A stretch of 64,000 nt of DNA from Paulinella micropora (GCA_019918135.1 WBZZ01005860.1:1-64000); one strand, 5' to 3'. Positions 29,907 to 44,735 are shown, numbered from the stretch's first letter. Notes: generated from the sequence alone by a model not told the origin. Translations and numbers: made by a program.

Positions 29907-31328
29907 GTCATTCCACAACCTCGAAACGATTACCTTGAGTAGTGTCCGGGTGGGATGACGTATCGGTCTCCGAGGCAGTGTTGTAGGCCTGAGCTCGACC
30001 GAAATTCGGGTTGGAGCTTGCCCATGAGCCTCCTCCTCCTCTGGGTGGGGGGGGCTGGAGCTCGAACAGCTCTCCCTCCATAAGGGGTTATATCCCCGAC
30101 CTCCTCCTCTTCCTCTCTGAGGGGTTCCTTGCCACCTCGAGGCTCCTCTCCATGTTCCTCCTCCTCGTCCTCCTCCTGCTCCTCCTCCTCGTCCTCCTGC
30201 TTCTGCTCCTCCTTCTCGTCCTCCTGCTCCTGCTCCTCCTCCTCGTCCTCTTTGAGAGGCCTTTAGGTTCTTTTGTCTCTCCCTTTCCTCCTTCTTCTCC
30301 TTCATCCTCTCCACATAGGCAATGATCGCCTGTCGTAACTCCTCATCATCACACATATTGGCGTACCAACCTTCGTTCGCAGCGGCAATCTGAAGCATGT
30401 TGAAAAGGCCCGGTTCCTTGCCTTCCGTCCTGCTCAGAAAATTTGCCCTTGCTGTTGGGTTCTGCCTATCATGATTGAAAGAGCAGTCTCTGTTCTCCAT
30501 CTGTGCCTTACACTGCAAGCCCGCGAACCACCTCCAACATGCGGTCTTCAGGTCTGGCTCTCTCTGTCTCTTCCAACCGGCAACTCTGTTTGTGTACGTG
30601 GCTTGTGCGCCAACAGGTACACCGCCTGCCTGTGCCGTATGTGCCTGACCAGTCGCGAGGAATCTGGCCGTTGCTCTTGGGTTTGTGTACTGGAGGCACA
30701 TCGTGGGCCGTATGAACGTTCCCAAATCAGGGTTTGAGTGTACACCCCAAAGATAGCATCGAGTAATTCAAGGTGGGTGTGTGTGTCCCCAAACTTGATA
30801 TGCTGTATCTTCTTTCTCTTTTCTGGATCAGAGACCAGTTTGCCGAGGAGCTGTGCTGTGTTTGATAATTGGATATAGACATCCTTTTTAGCACGACTTT
30901 TCTCTCTTCTTTGATCATGAGGGATCCACACATAGGTATCCTTCTCTCCCCCCATCTTGTTATCAAACTCTTCTTTAGTGAGGTCATAGTGGTCTTGCTC
31001 CCACTGTTGTTCCTCCACTGTGATCTCCTCCATCACTATGAATCAAGTCGATCATTTTTCGTCCTCCTCCTCCCGTGTAGGCAGGTGGTAAGGGATTACC
31101 ATATGCTCCTCCTCCTCCCGTCTCTTCTTGTTCAAATCCTCCTTCATCTTCGTCTCCTCCATATCTTCCTTCATCATCCCAGCCCTCTTCTACTCCTCCT
31201 CCTACTCCTTCATCTCCTCCTCCTCCTCCTTCATTCAGTCCTCTTCCTCCTCCTCCTCCTGCTTCTTCTTCTTCTCTTCTTGGTTCTGCCTCCGAGAATT
31301 CACTCACTTCGGCGGTCTCTGTCGACAT
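29907..31328 (-). pseudogene. Acidic Gly-rich / RGG-box protein gene, copy 2 (downstream paralog)
   Basis: Same arrangement as 11,650-13,068 with the same two old frame changes, plus two single-base insertions near 30,046-30,090 that give the C-terminus another frame after RGRGGGRGY. The CCCH-like patch and RGGG repeats are kept. Its start is MSTETAEVSEF at 31,328. Confidence 0.5.
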
Positions 31329-31407
31329 GATGTCGTAGTAGTAATTAACAGGAGGACAGTGTCAGCTCCTATGTTTGGTTTTTGTTCGTTTGTGTTCTGT
31401 TCCTCCT

Positions 31408-32235
31408 TCAGTCGATTGCCTTTCCCTCCTCCAAGGCCTTTATTTCCATTGTAAAAAAATGAAATATGCCACTCGAGTTTTTCGAACCCAGATTGGTCTT
31501 CATTTTTGTTACATCGACTGCCTCCTGACCAGTCGCGAGGAATCTGGCCGTTGCTCTTGGGTTTGTGTACTGGAGGTAACCCTCACATCGTGGGCCGTAT
31601 GTACGTTCCCAAATCAGGGTTTGAGTGTACACCCCAAAGATAGCATCGAGTAATTCAAGGTGGGTGTGTGTGTCCCCAAACTTGATATGCTGTATCTTCT
31701 TTCTCTCTTCTGGATCAGAGACCAGTTTGCCGAGGAGCTGTGCTGTGTTTGATAATAGGATATAGACATCCTTTTTAGCACGACTTTTCTCTCTTCTTTG
31801 ATCCTGAGGGATCCACACATAGGTGTCCTTCTCTACCCCCATCTTGTTATCAAACTCTTCTTTAGTGAGGTCATAGTGGTCTTGCACCCACTGTTGTTCC
31901 TCCACTGTGATCTCCTCTCCATCACTATGAATCAAGTCGATCATTTTCCGTCCTCCTCCTCCCGTGTAGGCAGGTGGTAAGGGATTACCATATGCTCATC
32001 CTCCTCCCGTCTCTTCCTGTTCAAATCCTCCATCTTCGTCTCCTCCATATCTTCCTTCATCATCCCAGCCCTCTTCTACTCCTCCTCTTACTCCTTCATC
32101 TCCTCCTCCTCCTTCATTCAATCCTCCTCCTCCTCCTTCATTCAATCCTCTTCCTCCTCCTCCTCCTGCTTCTTCTTCTTCTCTTCTTTGATCTGCCTCC
32201 GAGAATTCACTCACTTCGGCGGTCTCTGTCGACAT
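31408..32235 (-). pseudogene. Acidic Gly-rich protein gene, upstream paralog (copy 2 only)
   Basis: A second unit of the same gene lies directly upstream, from MSTETAEVSEF at 32,235. It has the acidic Gly-rich start and an uninterrupted conserved region (IDLIHSDGEEITVEEQQW to LQYTNPRATARFLATG), then a different C-terminus (EAVDVTKMKTNLGSKNSSG) without CCCH or RGG. A TGA stands where the downstream paralog has GGA, after EETGGG. The unit is bounded by the repeated CCTCCTTCAGTCGATTG (31,403 and 32,310 regions). Copy 1 has one such boundary and no second unit. The two paralogs differ more than the two large duplication copies do, so this tandem pair is older and copy 1 probably lost one. Confidence 0.5.
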
Positions 32236-34744
32236 GATGTCGTAGTAGTGATCAACAGGAGGACAGTGTCAGCTCCTATGTTTGGTTTTTGTTCGTTTGT
32301 GTTCTGTTCCTCCTTCAGTCGATTGACTAGTGAAGAGAGAAACTAATAGAGAGGGTAGGATAAGATTCCCTGTCCTCTATGAAACACTGTTTGTATGTTT
32401 GTTTTTGTTTGAGAAAAATAGTCTTTGAGACTTTCTCCGATTTCTTGTTCTCCTTACTCAGATTACTTTCTCCTCCTTCTTTTCTATATTGTATCTAGTA
32501 TGAGGCACTTGGACCTACACACAGATAGTAATAGAGAAGCTAGAAAAGCTCTCCTTGAGAAGTCGACAGTCGGTCGGATAGGTTCTCAGACCTACCTTTA
32601 GAAAACGATCAGAGAGTTGCAAAAATACTCTGACGTATGTGTGAGATAATGCAGATAAATGCACAAACTAGAAGGGTAAAGTGTTGTGCTCCTGTCCCTA
32701 TGCTTGTTTGTGTTTTGTGTGTGTTCCTTCACTCTTCTGTCCACCTTCTTCTTCTTGGTCTCTGTGTGAGAACAGCAAGAACGACAGAGAGTTTGTATCT
32801 GATGTCTCCTTGTGAGCACACAGATACGCTGATTGGGCTAGAGGGTACGAGACACCTGCTTGAGACCAATCAAATTATTTGTTTTGTGAAAGAGTTATGA
32901 GGGAGCTGTGTTGGAGTATTTGTTTTCGTCTGACGTCCCCGTGTGAGACAGGTCAGTGAAAATTCACTCTGTTGCCTGTGTGGCAAAGCAGAAAGAAATC
33001 ACCCTAGTGATGTGGACTCCAAATGTAATGCCCCCAACGATAGCTCGTAAAAAGTAACCAAACACAGTCCTCAAAAGATGAGAATGATGTCTCGTTATAT
33101 TAGCTCAGTGAAGCCAAAATGGAAAACAGCAACAGACCAGGAATAAAATGACATAAGAACCAATCCGGACAAATAATACTGAAAAACAAGCTGGTGCACC
33201 TGTCACCAGGAAAAGGTACTTTTTACCGGCTATCCGGGTGGTGATGCCTACAAGGTAGGAGTTCCCCAATTCGAGCTGTCGACAGCACACACAGAAAGTG
33301 ACTCTTCCGAAAATATAGGGAAATTCGAATTGTAAGTCTTGACTAGCCTCCTGCGAGGAAATAACCAACCTGCAATCAATTGAATACACACACTGCTGTC
33401 AATTGACCTCAAATTACTTCCCGGCAAGGTCAGGAAAGGTATCAAAAGACACTTGGACTGTCAATTCCAGTTTATTCAGTATGCTTACTTGACAGACTAC
33501 TTGTCCCTTGAGAAACAATGCAAATTATGAGAACTAACGAGAATATTTCAAGTGGCCCGGAAAATGAGTTGTGTAGCAGTTGGAGTTGTTAAAGTCTTGG
33601 AAAAAATAAAGTAAAAAGGACGGACTGAGACTGCCACTTTACTACGAGCCTGGTGTAGACTCGATGATGCCTACTTTACCTATCATTATTATTTCATGAC
33701 TGGGACCGGAAAAAGCGGTCTGGGGAAATAAAATGTAAATATGAGGCTCAGCCGGAAAAAAGACAATAGTTAACATTTTCTAAAAAGTTATCAGGTACAG
33801 GTACAGGGAAATAAATTGATCTGTTAACGGCAGTTGAAAACGTAACAACTACAAGTTATGACAGTTGATAAATCATGAAACGGGAAAATGAAGTAACGGA
33901 ACTAAAAATAGTAGTAGAAATGTAAACTTGAAGTATAAAATTGAAGAAAGTTTAGCACAATATTGATAATTCTGTCAGGTACGGTATTCATTCCGATACA
34001 GTGCTTAGACTATTCACTGGCAGTGCTACTAGTGGCAAGTATGTATGTATTCAAGCTCTCTTTAACTCTGGCTATTAATAGTGTTTGCCGCGTAGTTTGA
34101 CTGAAAAAACTTGAAAACTACAAGTAATCATGAGTCATGATAGCATGAAGGCGTTCAAAGCCCTGCTCAGTTAGGTGCAAACCGCAGAGCAATGCCGGCT
34201 CTCAGTCAGCATGATGCTTATCAAGCTCGTAGAGTCCTCAGCTGAGTGGGAAGCAGACTGAAGAGATAAAATGGAAGAGGTATCAAGAGATACAAAAAGA
34301 GAAAATATCACGTGTAAAAAAAAAGCAGTCAAAGTTTAAGGTCATGCAGAGACCCGATGCAGTTTAGCGTCATGATTTGGACTGGCATCGGTTATTCATT
34401 CAAGTTATGTATAAAACGATGATATATCAGTATTAATAAGACCTGCCTTCAAAGCCCGACTGCGCTATGATAATTTATCATTAATGATACTGTGATTCAA
34501 CTAGTAGTTCAAGTTCAGTTTATGGTTAACCTGATGGGCTTCATTGTCTCTCCCCACAGCTGGGACAAAACCAGTCCGCTCCGCTAAAGAGCTCGTACTC
34601 GGGCATCTGCAGACAACCAGATTAGGCAGGACATGCAGCAATCAAACAAACAAACAAACAAACAATCAAACAATTAGAAATCAAACAAACAAAAACAAAC
34701 AAACGTAAGAAATAAGAGAGAAAAAAAAAGGGGGGGGAGGAGGG

Positions 34745-34775
<31 letters not shown>

Positions 34776-34940
34776 GAGGTGATTGGCATGGCAACCATCT
34801 GGGTCTCGCATACTTTGCATTTGGGTGGTTTCTTTTTAGCTTCTTCGCTCATGTTTGGTCTTGCGTCGAAACTGTGTTGAGCCTGCTCGGAGAGTCACAA
34901 ACAACAAAACATCACTTCACCTTTTGAAGCTTGCATGATT
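32236..34940. other. AT-rich stretch without a recognised gene, copy 2
   Basis: Equivalent of 13,069-15,770. Dispersed repeat R lies at 33,007-33,142. A G-run and a (GA)n run near 34,729-34,773 differ slightly in length from copy 1. Confidence 0.5.
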
Positions 34941-34952
34941 TTAGTTTTATGT

Positions 34953-35390
34953 TTTTGTGTTATATATATATGTATATATATAGTATATATTTATATATAT
35001 GTATGTACATATAATATATATATTATATATTTATATTCATATTTATATTACATTATATTTATATTTGTATATATGTATATAATACATATATATACTATAT
35101 ATGTATATAATATTATATATATATAATATAATATATACATATGTTATATATATATGTATATGTATATTATATATATATATATATATGCACATCATATAAA
35201 TACATATGTATGCATGTATGTATGTATGTATGTATGTATATACATGTATATATATAATATATGTATATATATATGTATATATTATATATATAATATACAT
35301 GTATATATATTTCTCACCTAAATGCATACAATTTTATACATTAATTTTTTTTCTTGGCGTATGGTCTCAGAAACATGGTTCCAAGTTCTG
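34953..35390. repeat. AT microsatellite block, copy 2
   Basis: TA-rich tandem repeats, present once here; the 320-bp local duplication of copy 1 is absent. Confidence 0.75.
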
Positions 35391-35519
35391 TTCCATTATT
35401 GCGAGATCTCTGTAAATCCAAGCAAAGTCGCCTAGTGACCTAAGCCAGCAAACAAAAATGGGTGGAATAGTGCCTTTATTTACAACTTTGATGGAAAGTG
35501 CTCCCTTTGACCCAGGTCT

Positions 35520-36022
35520 TGTATGTATGTATGTATGTACATTGTATGTATGTATGTATGCATGTATGTATGTATGTATGTATGTATGTATGTATGCATG
35601 CATGCATGTATGTATGTATGTATGTACGTACGTACGTATGTATGTATGTATGTATGTACGTATGTATGTATGTATGTATGTATGTATGTAGATACGTATG
35701 TATGTATGTATGTATGTTATGTATGTATGTATGTGTATGTACATATGTATGTATGTATGTATGCATTTATGTATGTATGTATGTATGCATGTATATATGC
35801 ATGTATGTGTATGTAACATACATACGTACGTACGTACGAACATACATACATACATACATACATACAATGTACATACATACATACAATGTACATACATACA
35901 TACATACATACAATGTACATTCATTTCTACATACATACATACATACATACATACAATATAACATACATACATATGTACATATTTATGTATGTATGCATGT
36001 ATGTATGTATGTATGTATGTAC

Positions 36023-36053
<31 letters not shown>

Positions 36054-36115
36054 CATATGTATGTATGTATGTATGTATGTATGAATGAAATATGTACATA
36101 TGTATGTATCATACT
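35520..36115. repeat. (TATG)n/(CATA)n microsatellite with switching polarity, copy 2
   Basis: Same polarity pattern as copy 1: TATG to about 35,815, CATA to about 35,975, then TATG. Unit numbers differ slightly. Confidence 0.85.
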
Positions 36116-36284
36116 ATGTATCGTATATGTAGTATGAGTAAGAGTAAGAGTAAGAGTTAGTTAGAGTTAGCGTTAGAGTCAGAGAAGAAAAGAGAAGAAG
36201 TAGAGTTGAGTAGCTAACTTATAAGAATAGAATCTAGAGAAGTGAGAAGGGTATGCTAAATTTTTATTCTGTGTTTCAAATAGG

Positions 36285-36620
36285 ACCCAAAATTCAGTTT
36301 CGAAACCCGAAACTGAGGGGTTTTAAAATCACCAGTTTCGAAACTATATGATATGGCATTATTTTGAAACTGAAAACAATGTTTTAATTATCTTCTATCT
36401 ATGAAACTGAAACTGGGCTTTAATTTGAACTTTGGGTCCTAAGACCCAAAACTCAGTATCAAAACCGAAACTGGGGTTTTAAAATCACCAGTTTCAAAAC
36501 TATATGTTTTGGAATCGTTTTGAAACTTCAAAAACATTCAATGCTTTAATTATCTTCTAATGTTAATTTCTGAAACTGAAATTTAGTACTGTAGCAGCTG
36601 TTTTGGGTAGGAAGCTTATT
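36285..36620. repeat. GTTTCGAAAC two-unit repeat, copy 2
   Basis: Same two-unit repeat as 17,462-17,800; I saw only one clear base difference. Confidence 0.7.
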
Positions 36621-36642
36621 TGTCGAAGATTCAACTGGTTCG

Positions 36643-36789
36643 ATGCAAAACAGCAACACAAACAAAAAATTCACCATAGGCCTGATTTATTTTTATGGCA
36701 AAGGCATTTTGAAGAGAGACCACAACATGGCACTGCAGGCGGCTTTGGCAGCCTTTCGTGAAGGACAACACGACGTCCTTACCAAGTTC
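36643..36789 (+). CDS. Possible Sel1-like exon, copy 2
   Basis: Unchanged from 17,823-17,969, followed by the long (ATT)n tract. Confidence 0.33.
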
Positions 36790-36810
36790 GTGGTCTGTTA
36801 TATTTTATTA

Positions 36811-37859
<1,049 letters not shown>

Positions 37860-37860
<1 letters not shown>

Positions 37861-40800
37861 TGGAGGGGTGCACAAGATGGCACTCCATGGGAAGAGGAGG
37901 TGGTTGGGCCTCTCCCCACGAAGGTGACCGCTTGGGGAGGGCGGTCACCGGGATATGCGCAACTCTCAACTGTGCATTTACTCGGTAGGGGTTCGACCAG
38001 GCAGGTTGTGGGGTTGTCTGTTGGATTGTTGGTTGGCTCGTTTTTCTTGGCTGTTGGTTTGGGTCTGGTTTCCTGGTTAGCCCATTTTCGCCTAATTTCC
38101 TGCCGAGTAAATGCCTGGGGGCTTCCAGTTCCGGTTTGGTGATCTTGTTGAGGTGAGCATTCGGAGGAAACAGTACCGAGATGGGTTGAAGATAGGATTC
38201 ACATTGAGCCGAGATGGGGCTGAGTTGACCTGTTCCAACTCTGCTCCATTTCGGCTTCATGTTAATCCTATCTTCATCCTATCTGGGTTTTGTCTCCTCC
38301 CTATCTTCGCTTCTTCGGGGTTGCCTAACTGGAACACATGATGAGCGCACGTTGGAGAGGGGCTTCAGTCGGTCCCAATGCCTTGCCAGTGCCTTGCTGC
38401 GTTGCCGTGCCTTGCCCCATGCATTCACACCCTCCACCGTTGCATTTCTAACTGAGCAGCTTCGGCTGGGATTACTATACTTGTCTGTAAGACCCTATAG
38501 GTACCGCTAGGTTCGCGCCTTCTATACCCACGTGGGGGAAGGAGTTTCAGCGGCACGCCGTCCGATCTGGCTCCACTCGGGGACACCCGTACCTCATGAT
38601 GTGTATTGTTAGGAGCAGCTGAAAGTCCATAAGGCATGAGAGTAGAGGCGTTGGCGATGCGATGGAGAGTGTGTGTAGTGCGTGAGGCAGGTTCTGGCGA
38701 CGCTGGGGGGTGCTGGCGGGCGCCGAAGGGCACGAAGCAACGCGGCTGCGTCCAGTGACACCGGCGGAAATGCGTGTAGTGTGTGTTGCAGATACCGCCG
38801 ATGCTATTTGCATGGACGGGCGCTTTCCTCGGCGTAAAGAGGCGCGGCGGTGATGGCCAGCGACATTGGCCGTCTACTACTCTCAATGGATTACAAATAC
38901 GCGAAGCACGGAGCTACCACTGTGGCACTTATGGGACAAGGTAGAATCGCCGAAGACCTGGACAATCCCCGTGGGAATGCCTCTTCGACGGGCTCTGGCC
39001 CGATGTCCCAGGATGGGAGGATGAGGGCTCGCGTATATGACGGAATTCCTGAACCACGTGGAGAGGCTATCTTAGCTGCGCCTCATCCTTCCTCCCCAAA
39101 CCTGGCACACGGGTCAGCGCTTCAACATAAGGCGAGCGGCGCTATGTGGCAGATGGCACCGCCGCCTCGACGGTACCGGCGGGTAGATCGGTACGACAAG
39201 GACGGGCGTAATCTGATTGTCTGGGGGCTCTCAGAACGCGCCAATCTACAGGAGATCGCCTCCAAAATGAGCGGTCTTGGTCTGGTGGTCCCGGTAATGG
39301 AGTGGCAAGGCCAGCAAATGTCTCGTCACCTGGAGCTGGTCTACGAGGACGATGACAGCAGGCAGACGGCGTTGCAGCAACTCAAACATCTCAAATTCTT
39401 CGGCAGAGGGGTCAATGTGGCCCTTGGGCGCAGGTTCAGGGACAGGGAACGTGTCCGAAGGCTTATTCGCATCCATCTGCGTGGGGAAGCGGCGGTCCGG
39501 AAGGAGGAAGCTGCGACGGGATATCGCGTCTTGCCTCTGCATGAAGAATGTGTCGATGATGTGCAGGTGGTGTCTTCGGAATTGGCTGCCGATGCACCTA
39601 AGTGTGTGTCTGAGTGTGCTGATATGCATGTGGTGCCCCTGCATTCGGCGGCCAGTGCAGTGGGGGACCAACCTGCGCAAGCACCTGCAGAGGGGGGCAG
39701 CACGAGGGCGGAAGCCAAGCGCGGCCGTCGGGTCCGGAAACGAGCCAAGAAGCACCGCTCCAAGCAGTTCGATACCGGCTTCAAGCTACTCGTCGCGAGT
39801 CACAACTGGCAGGGTAAAACGGGATACGACAACGTAGGCACGGCGGAATGGGCATCATTCTACAAGCACGAGGGCTGGCTAGTCATCGGGGCTCAGGAGC
39901 ACCGCATGGGCAAGAAGCAACTTTCCAAATGCAGCCTGGATGGATTCCGGATTTTTGGAAAACCTGCGGAGGTCAGCGAGAAAAATCGCTGCAAGGGTGG
40001 GGTTCTATTCGCGGTGGCTAACTTCCATGGTCCGTATTGCAACCTGGTGTCAGCCCCCGTCGACCACCGGCAGCAAGTGTGGCTGCGTATCGCCTCGGGT
40101 GTTACCGGCGCTCAGGATATCTATGTGGGCAACGGCTACTTTCCCCAGGAAACGCAGGAAGAAGAGTCGTCAGAGGCGTATGCGGCCTGGCAGGCAGCTA
40201 TAGCTTTTTTTGGAGCCAAAGGTCTTGTGGTCACGGTGGCGGATGCCAACGCGAAGCTCGGGCCGGCATGCAGCCGAAAAGAGGAGGGCATCGTCGGTCA
40301 ACACGGGGAGGTCGATGATAAGGGAGCACCGGTACGTTCGGAGAACGGCAAGAGACTCGCGGCTGTCCTCGTCGCTACGGGCCTGCGAAATCTGAGCGGC
40401 TTCTCGTGCCCAGTGGAAGGGTCCTACTGGTGGTCCCGGCGTGAGCAGCGCGGCATGGGCACAGGCAAGCACCTCCTCGATTACATCTGCGCGTCGCCTG
40501 GCTTGGCATCTGGAGCAAAGTTCGGAGTATGCGAAGATGATCTTGATACGGACCACAAGGCAGTATGGGCCGAACTGACGTGGAGCGGCCAGCGCCGGCC
40601 AAAGCGGGCTGCGAAACCTTACAGGTCCTTTCGTGTTGATAAGCTTATTGGTGCTGGTGTCTCGGGTAATGATCACGCTGCGAAGCAAGCGCTGGATTAT
40701 CTACGCGACAAGTTCGATGACGTATTCCAGCATTGCCTACAGAAGCTTGGAGTGCATCAGCTGCCTGAGCTTGACCTATCGGGTGGTGCCGACAGCCAAC

Positions 40801-43800
40801 GGGTGGTAGATGACGTCACCGAGCGAGTGGCGCAGTCCTTCCGAATGGCGGCGCACCGGGTCCTTGGCTCCAGATGTATACGACCCCGTTTCACCAACAG
40901 GTTCGACGGGGAGCTAAAGGAGCTCATTCAGCAGCGCCGGGAGGCCTACGCAGCATACAGGAGGGATGAATCGAATGCGGAAGCCCGTCTGAATTGGCTA
41001 CGGCTCCGCAAGCAAATTCGGAAGGCAACTCGGGCCAAGAAGTCCGCCTCCTTCAAGCAAGTGCAGGAAGAAGCGGTCAAATGTCAACGCGAACAATCCT
41101 CAAAGCGCTTTTGGCTACTCGCGAAGCGGCTTGGCGGGGCACGCAGAACGAAGGTCTCCACGCCGGTGCAAAGGGAGGATGGCTCACTGGCGTGTACGCT
41201 GCCGGAAAAGGTCGCTCGGTGGGAGGAATTTCGGAGAAATTCGGTGAAGCCACGGGAAAATCCGGCAAGTGCGGCTGTTGTGGTGGCGTGCTGTGCAGAA
41301 GCAGGCTCGCTGGAGTGGGAGGAAGCCGAAGCTAAGCGGCAGTTCCACTGGAACGATCGCTTCAGAGATGAGGTGGCCCGGGCTATGAAGGAGCACGAAG
41401 TAGGTGAAGACACTTGCGAAGAGCTGGACAAGCCGTTCACGCAAGAGGAGGTCCTTGCAAGGCAACGTGCCCTGAATAACCACAAAGCTTGTGGCGAGGA
41501 CAAAGTGAAGAACGAGATGCTCAAGTATGGCGGCGCCTACATCAATGGCTACTTAACGCAGTACTTCAACTGGATTCGAGAAGCCGAGAGGACTCCAAAA
41601 GCTTGGGGCAAGGGAATCATCGTCAATATCCCCAAGGGTGGGGATCCTACGGATCCTGACAACTGGAGGGATATCTCGATTATGAGTTGCCTTGGTAAGC
41701 TGTTATCTGTCCTTATTAGCTACTCGTCTAACGCTCTTCGTGGATGGCCCGGATAAGCTACGTCCAGAGCAGGGAGGCTTCCGCCCGGGGCGTAGCACTA
41801 CGGATCAGGTCTTTACCCTTTGGCAGAGGTTGAAGGGGCGTCAGCAGCAGAAGCGGGAGTCGTATGTCCTGTTCGTCGATCTACGCAAGGCTTTCCCGTC
41901 TGTTTGGAGAGATGGCCTATTTGAGAGGCTCTGGAAGCTGGGTGTAAGGGGCAAGTTCTGGCGCACGCTACGCAGGTGCTACGAGCAGACTTCGTCGCAA
42001 GTGCTAGTTGATGGAGCACTCACCCCCGAAGTACTGGAGGGTGTAGGCGTCCAACAGGGTTCCCCTCTCTCTCCCACACTCTTCAACGTCTTTATGGATG
42101 AGCTGTGTGATCGGCTGGCGAGTGCCCTCAAGATCACGGATGTGAAGCGGCTGAACGACATCAAGGCACTTCTATACGCGGACGACGTGGCCCTCATCGC
42201 TCACAGTCGCACCGAGCTCCAGAAGATGGTCAATGTTGTGGCCAAGTTCGCGGAAGATCACCGGCTGGAAGTCAACTTGAAGCCCGGCAAGACGGAAATC
42301 ATGCCCATTTACACGTCGAGCAAGGCGAAACGACCAAGTATCAGGGAACGAGGTGAGCCCGTGGTGTGGTTTCGCGGCCAGAAGCTTTGTGTCACCAGTC
42401 AGTACAAGTACCTGGGAGTGGTTATCACCGACGACCTGAAGTGGAAGGAGCAGGCCCTGCGGGCTACGCGTGTCACTGAAGTCGCCACCGCAGGTTGGTA
42501 CTCTTTGTGGTGTGCAGGTGAGATACAAGCTAGGTATCGTCTCATGTGCTGGAATCAACTTGTGGGGGCCAAGCTGAAGTACGCCTTCGATGTCTGGCGT
42601 GCCCCCGTATCGCAGCTCACCAAGCTGGAGGCAGCAATGCTGCGCCCCATGAGGATGATTCTCGGCATCAGCCCTAAGACAAGCAAGTGGATTACACTCT
42701 TTCTGGCGCGCTCTTTCAGTGCGGAGCGTTTGCGGCGGGCGGCGCAACTGAAGTTCTATGGACGGCTGCGTGTTCTACCGGAGAAGCGATTTCCTGTCAT
42801 CGCATCTCAAGTCAAATCCGACTGGACTGCGGAGGCCGAAGGCGCTATCAGGGACTCAATGGATCTACAACAAGGGCTTCAGGAGCTCCTAAATAGCTCA
42901 GAGAAGGACCTCGAGGGTTGGAGTTCGACTGTGGACAAGTGGGCCCTTCAGCAGGACGTCAAGATGGTGCAGCAACTGATGTGGGACAAGCGAGAGGCAG
43001 GCAGCGATCTTACTGATGGCCTGCGAGTCATCCTAAGACAAGTCTTTGGAACTAAGGAGTTCCCAAGATGGGTAGCCCTTGATGATGCGCATTATAATCT
43101 GCTTCGGAGAAGGTTGCTCAGCTGCAACAACCGCCTTCGGTTGTACCGCAGCAAGTTGGTCAGTGGCATGTCCCCTCGCTGCTTCTGTTGTCATGATGAT
43201 GTCAATGAGTCCTTTGCGCACTTCTTATGGGATTGCCCCATGCATGAGGGGAGACGTAAGCAGCTGTTGCTGAGTATGCAGAGGCTCGGTGGCATGGCTG
43301 TGGGGGCTGCTGAGGGGGATGGAGGGAGTGAGGAGGGTGGTGAGGTCGTAGGCGGTGAGGTTGTGGTGGAGGATGTGTTGCTTGGGCGGGAGCGGGAGGG
43401 CTCTGTGCGGCAGGGTTGGGATGATATGTCGCCTGTGGATCAATCACGATTGTTTTGTAAGTTTTTTCAGGGGAAGTCGCGCTTCCGCAGTAACTTTAGG
43501 CTTGCTGCGTTGTTAGGGGTTACAGCGTTGCGTCCCCCTCCAAAGTTGGATGTGTTGTTTGGATCATATGTGTCTGAGTGTTGGTCTGCTAGGGAGGGTA
43601 AAGGGAGGAGCTTGGGGTGGAGGATGGGGGCGAGGAGGTGATTGACCTCACTGAGGTTCCATCAGCTTCTGTCCCACCCTCTCCCCCAAGTGACGTTGAT
43701 GTTGCGCGGCGCGGCCGTCCGCGCAGAGTGGACGTCCTGGCTAGAGAGAGGGGTTCGGGAGCGTAGTGTCTCGGAGTTCTTCTCTTCAGCTAACACCCTC

Positions 43801-43965
43801 GCATCTAGCTCTTCATGCACTTCACAGCCCCCAGCTGCCCCTGCTGTTGCTGTTGCTGCTATGTCTGTTTGGTGTTCTGACAATGCGTTGGGATCGGCTG
43901 ACCCCGGTGACCCAATGGAGGCACATGTCCAGGATCTGGATCTGATGCTATAGTCTGAGGAAGCC

Positions 43966-43970
<5 letters not shown>
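37860..43970 (+). mobile_element. LINE (non-LTR retrotransposon), copy 2
   Basis: Same element as 18,403-24,500 and the better preserved copy. Its 5' structured region is at 37,897-38,290 and its (ATT)n tail starts at about 43,966. Confidence 0.9.
38853..43641 (+). CDS. LINE ORF (endonuclease-reverse transcriptase), copy 2
   Basis: The frame is open from ATG 38,853 to about 41,702, where one extra T shifts it; the rest is open in the shifted frame to 43,641, giving about 1,595 codons in all. Domains: RRM-like region (39,200-39,480); basic stretch RGRRVRKRAKKHRSKQ; AP endonuclease (39,777-40,600) with HNW, GAQEHRM and DTDHKAVWAEL; linker; reverse transcriptase (about 41,450-42,400) with VLFVDLRKAF, GVQQGSPLSPTLFN and the YADD catalytic box at 42,175-42,186; thumb-like region; and a C-terminal zinc-binding CFCC...HFLWDC (about 43,178-43,240) as in zf-RVT. 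It would nick DNA and copy its RNA into the site. No RNase H motif is seen. The single shift could be a sequencing error. Confidence 0.88.
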
Positions 43971-43971
<1 letters not shown>

Positions 43972-43997
<26 letters not shown>

Positions 43998-44045
43998 GAG
44001 GCACATGTCCAGGATCTGGATCTGATGCTATAGTCTGAGGAAGCC

Positions 44046-44056
<11 letters not shown>
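43972..44056 (+). repeat. Duplicated LINE tail
   Basis: ATGGAGGCACATGTCCAGG through GAGGAAGCC plus (ATT)n is repeated directly after the LINE end, probably by slippage or recombination in the (ATT)n tail. Confidence 0.75.
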
Positions 44057-44117
<61 letters not shown>

Positions 44118-44383
44118 GGACACCGTGATAGCCCAGTGGTCAAGTTCTACCATCTGGGCCCTGTCGCCAGTTCTATTCCCGTCGGTGCCACCAGTATTTT
44201 CATTGAACGTAACGATCCGTCTGGACCAGTATTTTCATTGAACATACCGGCCCGTCTGGAAGTGTTGGAACTGCCCTTGCGGGGGTGTCATTAGAGCTTA
44301 TCGTCAATTCTTCGTACTCCTCTCACGGGTGAGACGATGGAGGCGCATGTGCAGAAATGCATCAGCCATTGACAGAGAAGCAC

Positions 44384-44384
<1 letters not shown>
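44118..44384 (+). mobile_element. tRNA-derived SINE, copy S6
   Basis: Full-length, with a variant GAACGTAACGATCCG in the doubled unit. It follows the duplicated LINE tail and an (ATT)n tract. Confidence 0.82.
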
Positions 44385-44467
<83 letters not shown>

Positions 44468-44735
44468 GGACACCGTGATAGCCCAGTGGTCAAGTTCTAC
44501 CATCTGGGCCCTGTCGCCAGTTCGATTCCCGTCGGTGCCACCAGTATTTTCATTGAACATACCGGTCTATTTCTGGACCAGTATTTTCATTGAACATACC
44601 GGCCCGTCTGGAAGTGTTGGAACTGCTCTTGCGGGGGTGTCATTAGAGCTTATCGTCAATTCTTCGTACTCCCCTCACGGGTGAGACGATGGAGGCGCAT
44701 GTGCAGAAATGCATCAGCCATTGACAGAGAAGCAC

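Noticed and set aside
38853-43641. RNase H domain in the LINE
   Set aside because: I could not find the Asp/Glu pattern of RNase H after the reverse transcriptase; only a zinc-binding motif is visible.
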